DNA of 57,360 bases from Chloroflexota bacterium (GTDB lineage Bacteria; Chloroflexota; Dehalococcoidia; Lucifugimonadales; Lucifugimonadaceae), in the NCBI GenBank assembly GCA_018673955.1, contig JABHBJ010000088.1, positions 1-57,360 on the forward strand, written 5' to 3'. Position numbers and translations under genes: made by a program. A model generated the notes under the pieces. The model ran no database searches, was not told the DNA's origin, and saw only the letters and a program-made list of their open reading frames with translations. Positions 36,058 through 44,557 of the stretch are shown here, piece after piece (position 1 is the stretch's first letter; the number at the start of each line of letters is the position of its first letter).

Positions 36058-36945
36058 ATGCCACGAGTCGACTTACACACACATATCCTATCCGGCCTAG
36101 ATGATGGCCCTGTAACCGTAGAAGAAAGCCTAGCGATGGCTCGCTTAGCAGCGAGTGATGGCACCGATATCATCGTGGCTACGCCTCACTACCGGGATGT
36201 GGAGCTTGAACATCATTCGTCTCCTATCGTTAGCGAATTAGCCGATACACTGAATGCCGCACTCCGAAGCGACACTCTTCGAGAGAGCACCCCTCCAGTA
36301 CGAATACTCACTGGGATGACCCATCGACTTGATATGTCGCTCCCAGATTTAGTTGACTCTGAATCAGCGATCACATTGAATAGAACACGGTTTCTACTAG
36401 TCGAGCCGCCTTTTAGCCGACTTCCTTCTTATGTGGAAGAAGTTATCGGACGCCTTCTGACTCAGCGGCTCGTGCCTGTAATTGCTCATCCTGAGCGAAA
36501 TATTTTATTTCAGCAAAACCCGAACCGACTGCAACATTTGGTCGATGATGGCGTGATTGTTCAGGTAGCTTCAGGCAGTCTGACCGGCGAGAATGGCGAC
36601 AACGCTCGGCGAGCCGCAGAACTTTACATAAGGCGTGGTTTGGCACACGTGGTTTCATCTGAAATGCACAGCGAACGGGCGTCACGGCCACCACAATTGA
36701 GCGAGGCGTTTGAGAAAGTTGTCGATCTGGTTGGTTATCCAGAAGCGATCGATATTTTCGAGACTAATCCTGACATGATCCTTCAGGGTCGAACACCTCA
36801 ACGCGAACGTGTTGCACAATCTCTCTTTAAACGAAGCTGGATGCGGAAGCCAACGATTGAAATGAGTAATCGAATAGCCGAACGAACACGGCAATCGTGG
36901 AAACAAACATTCCGTAGGGCTATGCGGCGGACAACCCGCGGATAA
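36058..36945 (+). CDS. CpsB/CapC-type PHP phosphoesterase
   Basis: This 295-residue protein is of the CapC/CpsB/YwqE tyrosine phosphatase group with a PHP fold. Metal motifs DLHTHIL at residues 5-11, TPHY, HPERN and a late VVSSEMHSE are visible; the last differs from the usual SDAH, with E in place of D. Members dephosphorylate tyrosine kinases that control polysaccharide export. The C-terminal 50 residues are strongly basic (RKPTIEMSNRIAERTRQ). The gene is 17 bases after the PIG-L gene and converges with the PAP2 gene, overlapping it by 26 bases. Confidence 0.8.
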   Translation: MPRVDLHTHILSGLDDGPVTVEESLAMARLAASDGTDIIVATPHYRDVELEHHSSPIVSELADTLNAALRSDTLRESTPPVRILTGMTHRLDMSLPDLVDSESAITLNRTRFLLVEPPFSRLPSYVEEVIGRLLTQRLVPVIAHPERNILFQQNPNRLQHLVDDGVIVQVASGSLTGENGDNARRAAELYIRRGLAHVVSSEMHSERASRPPQLSEAFEKVVDLVGYPEAIDIFETNPDMILQGRTPQRERVAQSLFKRSWMRKPTIEMSNRIAERTRQSWKQTFRRAMRRTTRG

Positions 36946-37507
36946 GTCGCACGAAGCCTGTGATTAACGGTTCAAGGAATCGGCGCAGGTAAGTTGTGAA
37001 CACGTAGATCGCTATTCCAACTACTGCACCACCAATGATGTCGGTCGGGTAGAAAACCCCGGCGTACATGCGTGAGAATCCAAATAAAGCCGCTGCCGCA
37101 GACAGCCATAATCCGAACTTTCGGTTGATAGTCCAAGCTGCAGTAGCTACGGCGAATCCCACAGCCACGGGGTTTGCAGGAAATGAAGGATCAGTTGGCG
37201 GATAGAACAACAGGGTCAATTGATCGCCGTGCTCCACGAATGGCCTTGGTCGTTCGATGATGATATTGAAGAGCCAGACGACAATGTTGGCGATTGAGAG
37301 AGCGCTGATACCCATGAGTGTGGTTAGCTGATATCTGATCCGCTGTGCAGGATTATTGCCAGAGAACCAAAGACCAAGCATACTCAGCGAGAACACTAGT
37401 GGCATCATGTAGTCGCTCGCAGCGATTCGCATGAGGTTGTCGAATGCGGCTATATTGCCAGACAATCCGTTCAGCCAAATCACGATATCTGCGTCGATGG
37501 ATGTCAT
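36920..37507 (-). CDS. PAP2-fold membrane protein lacking canonical catalytic residues
   Basis: This 195-residue protein has five to six hydrophobic helices and the overall outline of PAP2 phosphatases (lipid phosphate or undecaprenyl-PP phosphatases). The three motifs can be located: RPRPF at 86-90, SFPANP at 108-113, and SRMYAGVFYPTD at 145-156. The expected Lys before RP is L79 or N81, the Ser-x-His of motif 2 is A111/P113, and the nucleophilic His of motif 3 is F152. Arg146 and Asp156 remain. It is therefore probably not a phosphatase in the usual way. It is translationally coupled (ATGA) to the membrane protein upstream. Confidence 0.8.
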   Translation of the reverse strand: MTSIDADIVIWLNGLSGNIAAFDNLMRIAASDYMMPLVFSLSMLGLWFSGNNPAQRIRYQLTTLMGISALSIANIVVWLFNIIIERPRPFVEHGDQLTLLFYPPTDPSFPANPVAVGFAVATAAWTINRKFGLWLSAAAALFGFSRMYAGVFYPTDIIGGAVVGIAIYVFTTYLRRFLEPLITGFVRLIRGLSAA

Positions 37508-38133
37508 TTCGATGACCTACCCAAAATCGACTTAATCAAATTCCACGAATCGGCTTCACTAACGCCATTTCGCCAAAGCTCACCGATATCAGCGCGGAAA
37601 TTTCGCCAAGATTCAGGCTGAATAGATAAGTACGAACGATCGGTGAGCCCTGCAAGGCCGTCGGTCATTTCTGAATCCTGATCGCCGCTAGAATTACGTT
37701 GAGCACGGCTCAGAAATTCTATGGTCAGTGTTCCTACAATGGCAGAAACTACAAATGCTGCGACCGCAGCGAGAGAGAACCAACCTGTCTGCTTAACACC
37801 GTCGAGCCCACCATGGATATCGTTGACGTTACGAGCACCGGCAAGTTCATCCCAGCTGGCTTTGCCCCAGTCACGAGTCAAGGAGTCGGCCTCCACACTG
37901 CCCGCAGCCCACGGACCGTCAATCCAGAGAGGTTGCATGAAGAAAATTACGATTGCGCTGACTATCAGTACTATGCCGAACCAGCGAGTCGTAATGGCGT
38001 AAGGAGTCAGCCAAAGACCGCGCGTTCCGGCATTTGAAACGGCTATCTGAATGGCGCCAAGGCTCGTGAGAAATGCGAACAGAAAGTAATGACCCGCAAA
38101 CAAATCACGTACCACTCCCGGGTCGGTATTCAA
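37504..38133 (-). CDS. Uncharacterised membrane protein, coupled to PAP2-like gene
   Basis: I do not recognise this 209-residue protein. It has hydrophobic segments near residues 10-30, 47-67 and 118-140, then a charged C-terminal tail of about 65 residues with Trp and Arg. The start overlaps no upstream gene; its stop overlaps the PAP2-like start by four bases (ATGA), suggesting the two are made together and perhaps form a complex. Upstream lies ilvE on the same strand with a gap of about 100 bases. Confidence 0.6.
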   Translation of the reverse strand: MNTDPGVVRDLFAGHYFLFAFLTSLGAIQIAVSNAGTRGLWLTPYAITTRWFGIVLIVSAIVIFFMQPLWIDGPWAAGSVEADSLTRDWGKASWDELAGARNVNDIHGGLDGVKQTGWFSLAAVAAFVVSAIVGTLTIEFLSRAQRNSSGDQDSEMTDGLAGLTDRSYLSIQPESWRNFRADIGELWRNGVSEADSWNLIKSILGRSSK

Positions 38134-38231
38134 CCAGCCATCCCTTACCTATCTTGAGCTCTGAAATTTGCGTATCTTCAACAATTCAAACAGCATTGAT
38201 TGTTCAAACACCAGACGTAATTGCCATTTAC

Positions 38232-39179
38232 CTACCCGCCCGCTTTTCCGCTTGACGGGGTGACCATCGTGCACCAATCAGCGTAGTTTGGCTGATCCCC
38301 GACTACCGTCTTGAAGTACAAATCCTGAAGCTTCTTGGTGATATGTCCGGTCTCGCCAGTTCCGATATTGCGATTATCTAACTCCCCAACCGAAGTTAGG
38401 TGAGCAGCGGTACCAGTGAGGAACACTTCATCAGCAAGGTATAGCTCGGATCGGTGAATATGTCGCTGAACGACTTCTAGACCAAGTTCGTCTTTCGCAA
38501 GTTGGATAACAGAGTCGCGAGTGATTCCCAATAGGCAGTTATCAGTCTCAGAAGGGGTATTGATAACGCCATCACGAATCATGAACAGGTTTTCGCCCGA
38601 ACCTTCAGACACTGAACCATCCTGATTCAGCAAAATCGCTTCATCAAATCCGGCGGCGAGTGCTTCAGTCTTAGCGAGAATACTCGTTGTATACAGACCC
38701 GAAATCTTCACCCCAGTTGGCATTGAAGAGTCCATTGGACGTCGCCATGATGATGTCTGGCATTTCAGCGGACGGCTGTTATCGATGTAGTTTCCAAAGG
38801 GCTGGATTACCAGCATGAACTCGTCTGCAACAGTGTTCAGATTGAGGTTGGCAACCAGCTGCTCACCCTTGAACGCGAGAGGCCTGATGTAAACATCTTC
38901 GGCGAACCCGTTCTTCTCAAGAAGGTCGATTGTAATTTTACACAGATCGGCGACCGAGTAAGGAAGATTGATCCGCAAGATCTTGCAACCGCGCAGAAGC
39001 CGTTCGTAGTGTTCCTCTAATCGGAAGATTGCTACTTTGCCGAGTCGTTCGTTCCAGTTTCCTCGAATTCCTTCGAAGACAGCTGTTCCGTAGTGCAGAG
39101 CGTGAGTTTTGACGCCTACTGTAGCGTCCTCTTCGGGAACTTGCTTCCCACCGAGGAATGCCCAGATCTGTTGCGTCAT
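38232..39179 (-). CDS. ilvE: Branched-chain amino-acid aminotransferase
   Basis: Fold-type IV PLP enzyme giving the last transamination of leucine, valine and isoleucine. From ATG 39179, with AGGAGAAG upstream, the protein is 315 residues; the longer frame would add a poorly matching 19. Visible are the N-terminal IWAFLGGKQVPEEDATVGVKTHALHYGTAVFEGIR, the RLEEHYERLLRGCKIL motif, SSWRRPMDSSMPTGVKISGLYTTS with the PLP lysine, DGSVSEGSGENLFMI and VFLTGTAAHLTSVGEL. It has its own promoter and leader (see 39204-39343). Confidence 0.96.
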   Translation of the reverse strand: MTQQIWAFLGGKQVPEEDATVGVKTHALHYGTAVFEGIRGNWNERLGKVAIFRLEEHYERLLRGCKILRINLPYSVADLCKITIDLLEKNGFAEDVYIRPLAFKGEQLVANLNLNTVADEFMLVIQPFGNYIDNSRPLKCQTSSWRRPMDSSMPTGVKISGLYTTSILAKTEALAAGFDEAILLNQDGSVSEGSGENLFMIRDGVINTPSETDNCLLGITRDSVIQLAKDELGLEVVQRHIHRSELYLADEVFLTGTAAHLTSVGELDNRNIGTGETGHITKKLQDLYFKTVVGDQPNYADWCTMVTPSSGKAGG

Positions 39180-39203
39180 AATTCTTCTCCTAAATATGCA
39201 ATA

Positions 39204-39286
39204 ACGCCCGCAACTTCTGCGCCCAAATCTAGGCAAATAGCAGAAAGCGCGGGCGTGTCAGCTCAAATAAGTAACTGCACTCTCAA
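39204..39286 (-). promoter_or_regulatory. ilvE leader with hairpin and a possible Leu/Val/Ile peptide
   Basis: On the minus strand a possible 7-codon peptide, TTG AGA GTG CAG TTA CTT ATT then TGA (39286-39263), would be M-R-V-Q-L-L-I. It has Val, Leu, Leu and Ile codons, although no good ribosome-binding site precedes it. Directly after it is an imperfect hairpin, ACGCCCGC...GCGGGCGT, spanning 39204-39256, followed by TTATT but no real T run. This looks like a simple attenuator, but the fit could be chance. Confidence 0.35.
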
Positions 39287-39315
39287 AGGCAGCTCGTCAA
39301 AGCAACCAGCCGCCA

Positions 39316-39343
39316 ATTATACGAACGCTTGGGCAGGCAACAA
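39316..39343 (-). promoter_or_regulatory. Candidate ilvE promoter
   Basis: On the minus strand TTGTTG (39343-39338) and TATAAT (39321-39316) are separated by 16 bases, giving a start near 39309 and a leader of about 130 bases before ilvE. Confidence 0.55.
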
Positions 39344-39401
39344 GACCAATTTGCGCACCAAAGCACAATTTAGCCTCGAAGCTGACCCTTGTGGTCGTTA
39401 T

Positions 39402-40556
39402 TTAGTGCGCCGCGATTGTTCGTTCGGCGATGTAATCAAAATTGATATCTTCGCCCAAACCTGGAAGCATCGGCATCTCGATATAACCGTCGTTATCCAT
39501 TGCGTCGACAATGCTGTTCAGGTGGTTCGGAACTTCATCGTGATCGATGAACGGGTGAAGCAATCCTCGCTCGTACCAAGTGGTGTTCATAATTCCACCG
39601 ATTACTGCGAGGTTTCCAGCTCCACCACCGTGAATTTCACAATCCATGTTGAACGACTCAGCCAGATGAGCACACTTCATGCTCGGACCGATGCCTCCAA
39701 CGTCGGCAACTCCTACTCGAACAATGTCGCATGCCTTGCTTGCAATCCACTCAGCACGAGTGTGGTGCTTTCCGTAAGCGTATTCAGGACCAATCACCGG
39801 AATCTCCAATTGGTCAGCGAGCCAACGATAAGACTCCGTCGAATGCTCATCCATTGGCTCTTCATACCAGTGGTAGCCGAGATGTTGAATTCCTTTACCC
39901 AACCGTAAAGCCTCCATTCTCGAGTACCAGTGGTTCGCATCAAGCATCAAGGGAAAATCAGGTCCGACAGCTTCTCGAACAGCAGCACATGCTTTGATGT
40001 CCATGTCGACACTAGGAGCCCACGTTACTGGAGGCATCCACGTGTGGAGCTTGATAGCCTTGTAACCGCGGTTGACCATCCACTCGGCGAAATTTGCGTA
40101 GTCCTCAGGAGTGGCGAGTCCACCCTCCATCTCATCACCACACATGGTCGATCCGTAGGCGAGAACCTTGTCCCGGTATCCGCCCAGCATCTTCCAAACA
40201 GGTGTGTTTGATGCACGACCTGCCAGATCCCATAATGCCATTTCGGCAACTGCCATCGAACGGTCGGTAAGATTGGCTCCGCTTCCGCGCTGCCACTTGG
40301 CAAGGTTGATCCAGAGCTTTTCACGATCCCGCGGGTCTTCGCCCATGAAGACTTTTTTGAAGAAGTTCTCAACGATGTACGGGCGAAGCGCTTCTGGCGA
40401 ACCGAACGAATAGCCAGAGTTACCTTCATCGTCGATAATAGTCAATAACGCTTCAGTCGTGTCGTGTTCAGGACCCGGGTGAGTATGACCGTCGGTGTCA
40501 TTTACCTTCTTAGAAGTCGATTTGAACGTGGTGACTTCAATTTTCTCGATTTTCAT
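39402..40556 (-). CDS. Mandelate racemase/muconate lactonizing enzyme family protein
   Basis: This 384-residue enolase-superfamily enzyme differs from the one at 9.5 kb. It has Lys169 in IKLHTW, metal ligands Asp206 (LDANHW), Glu232 (WYEEP) and Glu258 (GPEYAY) at 26-residue spacing, and His309 in EIHGGGAGN. This set of a barrel Lys and a His is intact. N-terminal VSKK/NDTDGHTHPGPEHDT is longer than usual. The exact acid-sugar substrate cannot be named. The gene is 100 bases upstream of the ilvE promoter, on the same strand. Confidence 0.88.
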   Translation of the reverse strand: MKIEKIEVTTFKSTSKKVNDTDGHTHPGPEHDTTEALLTIIDDEGNSGYSFGSPEALRPYIVENFFKKVFMGEDPRDREKLWINLAKWQRGSGANLTDRSMAVAEMALWDLAGRASNTPVWKMLGGYRDKVLAYGSTMCGDEMEGGLATPEDYANFAEWMVNRGYKAIKLHTWMPPVTWAPSVDMDIKACAAVREAVGPDFPLMLDANHWYSRMEALRLGKGIQHLGYHWYEEPMDEHSTESYRWLADQLEIPVIGPEYAYGKHHTRAEWIASKACDIVRVGVADVGGIGPSMKCAHLAESFNMDCEIHGGGAGNLAVIGGIMNTTWYERGLLHPFIDHDEVPNHLNSIVDAMDNDGYIEMPMLPGLGEDINFDYIAERTIAAH

Positions 40557-40874
40557 TTTTAGAGTGCGCTACTTTCAAATGGGATAGCTGCCGAGGCTGG
40601 TTATTGCAACGTTACGGCGATCGCATGGCTGGGCATATCGGCTCACGAAATTGGCAAGCATTCTAAGCTGATCGCCGCTGGCATGCCTCAAATTACGGTG
40701 TTTTTGTCGGTTAATTGCCGATCATTACAGTTTGAGAGTCGAAATCATGTGCCATACACTCGACTCATGCCACCACCTGCCTGATTGACTCCTGACGACT
40801 GCCAGAACAACCCAAAGATATGTCAATAGAATGGTTCTGACCAACTGACAGTCGACGGTACAACTCGCAGCGAT
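40557..40874. other. Intergenic stretch with nothing recognised
   Basis: About 320 bases between the enolase-superfamily gene start and the comEA remnant. It should hold the promoter of the minus-strand gene. Short frames on the minus strand (40725-40946) overlap the remnant and look like shadows. No hairpin with a T run and no RNA gene is seen. Confidence 0.4.
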
Positions 40875-41290
40875 GTGACTCAGATCGTCCCAAGTTTGGG
40901 TGTTATCGCAGTCACAGTTGTAGTCACTCGATGGTTGAGTCGGCATTCTGAACGACCGAGCGTTGAAATTCTTATTCCCTCACCTGCCCCCGTCACATTC
41001 CAGGTGACTGGGGCAGTCGTTCGCCTGATGTGTATTCTCTCGATGGTGAGCAAAGAATCGATGACGCTATCGACGCCGCCGGTGGGTTCACCGACGACGC
41101 CAATGTTGACTGGATGAATGGGGCATTACGAGTAGGAGACGGTGCGAAAGTCGTCGTTCCCTCGTTTAGCACCAGCTAGCACGGGCGATGGAAGCACTGG
41201 AACTACAAAAGGCGATGCCTCCGATGTTGATACCAGTGGTTCTAATGACTCGATAGCACCGATGGCCAACGGCTGTGGGTCGTTTCCCCC
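40875..41290 (+). pseudogene. comEA-like remnant (SLBB domain, HhH domain lost)
   Basis: From a GTG at 40875 there is a hydrophobic segment (LGVIAVTVVVTRW), a short Pro-rich linker (SPAPVTFQVTGAVVR), then after a one-base deletion near 41024 the frame continues as PDVYSLDGEQRIDDAIDAAGG and RVGDGAKVVVPS, which is the SLBB domain of ComEA-type DNA-uptake receptors. A TAG at 41177 and a shift are followed by a Gly/Ser/Thr/Asp-rich linker (DGSTGTTKGDASD) up to about 41290. The helix-hairpin-helix DNA-binding part that should follow is gone; the neighbouring hydroxyacid dehydrogenase gene ends at 41293 on the other strand. Confidence 0.75.
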
Positions 41291-41292
41291 CA

Positions 41293-42360
41293 TTAGCTCC
41301 ACGCGACCGTGACAGGATCTGGGATGCCATCCCAGCGGCTCGGGCCTTGCGCCCGCATTACCGCGATTCGTTTTACGACTTCCGGATTACCGAGTCCGTG
41401 CAACGGCTTACCAGTCAATATGTTCACAGCGTTCTCGCCCCAGCGCGTAGCACCGGCAATTCCGCTGATGTCGGAAGTGCCCGCAATGTGCGGAGTTATC
41501 GTCAGATTATCGAGCTTCAGAAGCGGACTCTCGGCGTCGAGAGGCTCGATTTGCGTTACGTCGATTCCTGCGGCGTAAATCACGCCCGTTTCCAGTGCTT
41601 CCTGAAGTCCAGCTTCATCGACAATCGGACCACGTGCGCAGTTGATAAAAACGCCAGTTGGCTTCATCTTGTTGAATGCGTCGATGTTGAATATTTCGTT
41701 CGTCTCATCGGTCGCTGGGGAGTGAACAGTGAGGTAGTCCGACTCGGCGAGAAGCGTGTCGAAATCAACCATCTCTACGCCAACCAAATCGGCGGCGGTC
41801 TGAGGAACGTACGGATCGTAAGCGATGATTTTTGAAGGCCCGAATCCACGCACCCGATTAGCAAATCCCTTGCCGATGCTACCGAGTCCGAATATGCCCA
41901 CGGTGTTACCCGCGATTCGCCGTAGCTGACCACGCAATGCATCGACTTCGGCTGGTCGATCTGACCATGCTCCTGCCTTCAAAACAGCGTTCTGTTCAGG
42001 AATTTTTCGAGTAATCGAAAGCAGCATAGCCATTGCGTGATCGGCTACTTCAGATGTGTTGATTCCAGGAGTGTTCGTAGCGCAGATTCCAAGCTCGGTC
42101 GCGGTTGCGAGATCGATCGAATCGACTCCAACTCCGGATCTTCCAACCATCTTGAGATCTGGCAAAGCCTCCATCACTTTGCGAGTGGTGTGCGGAACCG
42201 TGCCTACCAGCAGAACGTCGGCATCCTTCGCCGCTGTAATCACCTCGTTCTCGGTTCGAGCAGGAACGTACTCTACATCTATACCGGCATTTTCGATGAC
42301 GTCGGTTGTCAGCTTGCTCGGGGGGCGGTTGTAGATGGTGATAACGACCTTGAATGCCAT
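41293..42360 (-). CDS. D-isomer-specific 2-hydroxyacid dehydrogenase
   Basis: An NAD-dependent 2-hydroxyacid dehydrogenase related to phosphoglycerate dehydrogenase / C-terminal binding protein, 355 residues. Visible are GRSGVGVDSIDLATATELGI, the NAD-binding GNTVGIFGLGSIGKGFANRV, the catalytic Arg in NCARGPIVDE, a Glu in TQIEPL, and the catalytic His in TPHIAGTS. The extra C-terminal extension and N-terminal domain resemble the CtBP-like subgroup. The substrate is unknown. It converges with the comEA remnant and is divergent from the CocE gene. Confidence 0.85.
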   Translation of the reverse strand: MAFKVVITIYNRPPSKLTTDVIENAGIDVEYVPARTENEVITAAKDADVLLVGTVPHTTRKVMEALPDLKMVGRSGVGVDSIDLATATELGICATNTPGINTSEVADHAMAMLLSITRKIPEQNAVLKAGAWSDRPAEVDALRGQLRRIAGNTVGIFGLGSIGKGFANRVRGFGPSKIIAYDPYVPQTAADLVGVEMVDFDTLLAESDYLTVHSPATDETNEIFNIDAFNKMKPTGVFINCARGPIVDEAGLQEALETGVIYAAGIDVTQIEPLDAESPLLKLDNLTITPHIAGTSDISGIAGATRWGENAVNILTGKPLHGLGNPEVVKRIAVMRAQGPSRWDGIPDPVTVAWS

Positions 42361-42521
42361 TCTGTTTCTCCGATTTTCTTGTGTAGGTGGCGTTGCTGTT
42401 CACGTGGATTCTCGGGCAGAAGCTTACTCTATTTCTACTTGGTGGCGGTATTGAAGATCGGTAAAATCTGGCACACAATGCGGCAATCTAAATACAACTC
42501 ATCAGTACTGGAACTTCCGAC

Positions 42522-44237
42522 GTGACTCTCGACTCTCTTCCGCTCATCGAGCCTGGCCGACTTAGGCTCAACATTCAGGTGCCGATGAGAGACGGAGTAA
42601 ATCTTTCAGCCGATATTTGGTTACCACCAACTTCGCTTGGAGTGGGGCCTTGGCCGGTGCTATTACTGCGTACTATCTACGACAATCAGGAAGCTCGTTA
42701 CATAGAGTGGGCTCGTCAGTTCACTGCACGCGGTTACGCTGTCGTGATGCAAGATTGCAGAGGCCGTGGCGATTCTGATGGTGATTGGGAACCGTACGTT
42801 TGCGAACTGTACGATGGCTTCGACACTCACGAATGGATCGGTGAACAAAGCTGGTGCGATGGCAACATCGGAACGTTCGGTCTTTCCTATCCCGGCTTCA
42901 CGCAAACCCTGCCAGCTACGTTGCGATCAAAGTACTTAAAAGCCGTCGCACCGATTGCTTCACAACAGGACAACTACGGCCACCATCGAGTAAACGGTGT
43001 CATTCACCACAACGTGAGCTTCGCTTTCCTCAACATGCTAGGTCGATCGATGCAGTACGAATCACTAAAGCACTTCGATCAGGACACCTTGTTCTTCGCC
43101 TTGCCACTCGACACTGCAATGGAGGAAGTTTCGACTGCACACCCGTATTACGCCGGAATAATCGCTCACGAGCAATACGATGAGTGGTGGTCGAGCTACA
43201 GCTTGCGCGACAAGTACGACCAAGTTGATATTCCTTCGTACTTCATCACTGGATGGTTCGACTCGCTTTCGAACGAAAACTTCAAGCTATTCAATGGCTG
43301 GAGGAAGAACGCTCGGTCTGAAGACGCCCGCAAAAAAACCAAGTTATTGGTCGGACCCTGGAGCCACCAGATAGCCCCATGGGGCCGAGTACCTATGGGT
43401 GAAAATGGTGAGTATGCTGATCGAACTTTCGGCAAGCAGGCGCTTTCTGATGTGATCGAAATACACATGCATTGGTACGACCAGCAGCTAAAGGGCATCG
43501 ATACAGGAATAGACGACGAAGCTCCGATTCGGCTGTTCGTTATGGGCGCGAACGAGTGGCACGACGAATACGAATGGCCACTGGCTCGAACTGAGTGGAC
43601 GAAGTACTACTTGCATTCTTATGGAGATGCTGAATCAGACGGAGGATTGCTTTCAGTCGAAGCTCCGTCAACAGAAGAACCCGTCGATCGATTCACCTAT
43701 GAGCCCAGCAACCCTGTAGCTTCGCTTGGTTCGCAGTACCAGACGTTCGATTTCTGCGGCCCGCACGATCGTTCTAAATTACAACAACGTGACGATGTCT
43801 TGACGTTCACAACCGCGCCGTTGGCGGAAGATACCGAAGTGACTGGTCCGATCAGAGCGACCATCTGGGCATCTTCGGACGCAATAGATACCGACTTCAC
43901 TGCGGCACTCACCGATGTTGAACCAGACGGGAAAGCGATTGCGCTTTGCGAAGGCATTGTCCGTGCACGTTTCAGAAACGGAACAGACAATCCAGAAATG
44001 ATAACACCCGGTGATATTTACGAATTCGGGATCGACATGTGGAACACTTCCAACATGTTCAAGAAGGGACATTCGATACGAGTCGAAATTTCCAGCTCGA
44101 ACTTCCCTCGCTACAACCGCAACCTCAACACTGGAAACCCGATAGCCACCGACACCGAAATACGAACCGCCAATCAAACGCTCTACCACGGGGTGGAAAA
44201 TCCGTCTCACCTGACGCTGCCGATCATTCCGAGGTGA
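42522..44237 (+). CDS. CocE/NonD family hydrolase
   Basis: This 571-residue serine hydrolase of the X-Pro dipeptidyl-peptidase/cocaine esterase family starts at GTG 42522. The alpha/beta-hydrolase domain has nucleophile motif GLSYPG with Ser122 (after GNIGTF), an acid in YFITGWFDS, and the catalytic His in LLVGPWSHQ; the C-terminal jelly-roll domain carries DTDFTAALTDVEPDG and KKGHSIRVEISSSNFPRYNRN. Such enzymes cleave esters and amides, and the natural substrates in environmental bacteria are mostly unknown. No signal peptide is visible. A second, damaged copy lies 320 bases downstream. Confidence 0.92.
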   Translation: MTLDSLPLIEPGRLRLNIQVPMRDGVNLSADIWLPPTSLGVGPWPVLLLRTIYDNQEARYIEWARQFTARGYAVVMQDCRGRGDSDGDWEPYVCELYDGFDTHEWIGEQSWCDGNIGTFGLSYPGFTQTLPATLRSKYLKAVAPIASQQDNYGHHRVNGVIHHNVSFAFLNMLGRSMQYESLKHFDQDTLFFALPLDTAMEEVSTAHPYYAGIIAHEQYDEWWSSYSLRDKYDQVDIPSYFITGWFDSLSNENFKLFNGWRKNARSEDARKKTKLLVGPWSHQIAPWGRVPMGENGEYADRTFGKQALSDVIEIHMHWYDQQLKGIDTGIDDEAPIRLFVMGANEWHDEYEWPLARTEWTKYYLHSYGDAESDGGLLSVEAPSTEEPVDRFTYEPSNPVASLGSQYQTFDFCGPHDRSKLQQRDDVLTFTTAPLAEDTEVTGPIRATIWASSDAIDTDFTAALTDVEPDGKAIALCEGIVRARFRNGTDNPEMITPGDIYEFGIDMWNTSNMFKKGHSIRVEISSSNFPRYNRNLNTGNPIATDTEIRTANQTLYHGVENPSHLTLPIIPR

Positions 44238-44557
44238 TGTAACACACTGTCATAATGACAACACCACAACCACGGGCACCCGGTCCAAGTTCGCAAGGCG
44301 CCTACCGGGGCGGCAAAGTTCGCAACGCCAAAGCGATCAACACGGCGGAATCGGTCGTGGAATGGGCGATGCGCCTAATTCACGGATGAAGATGATCTAC
44401 ATGTGGGTCGGTATCGAACTACTCATCTTGTTTTGTTAATGATTTTCGGCATCACCGATTAAAGAACCGTAAAGACGTCGGGGGACTCCTTCGATCGTCA
44501 GAACTCCGACCTAAAATCAGTGACGCGCCACGCCTGAGCGAATAAACTCGCTCAGAA
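44238..44557. other. Gap between two CocE genes, with a 44-codon open frame
   Basis: A 44-residue frame at 44255-44389 (plus strand; MTTPQPRAPG start) is followed by a frame overlapping its stop at 44387 (MKMIYMWVG, then a hydrophobic stretch ELLILF and, one frame off, LLMIFGITD). This has the look of the remains of a small membrane protein gene, but nothing is recognised. The rest holds the promoter of the second CocE gene. Confidence 0.35.
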
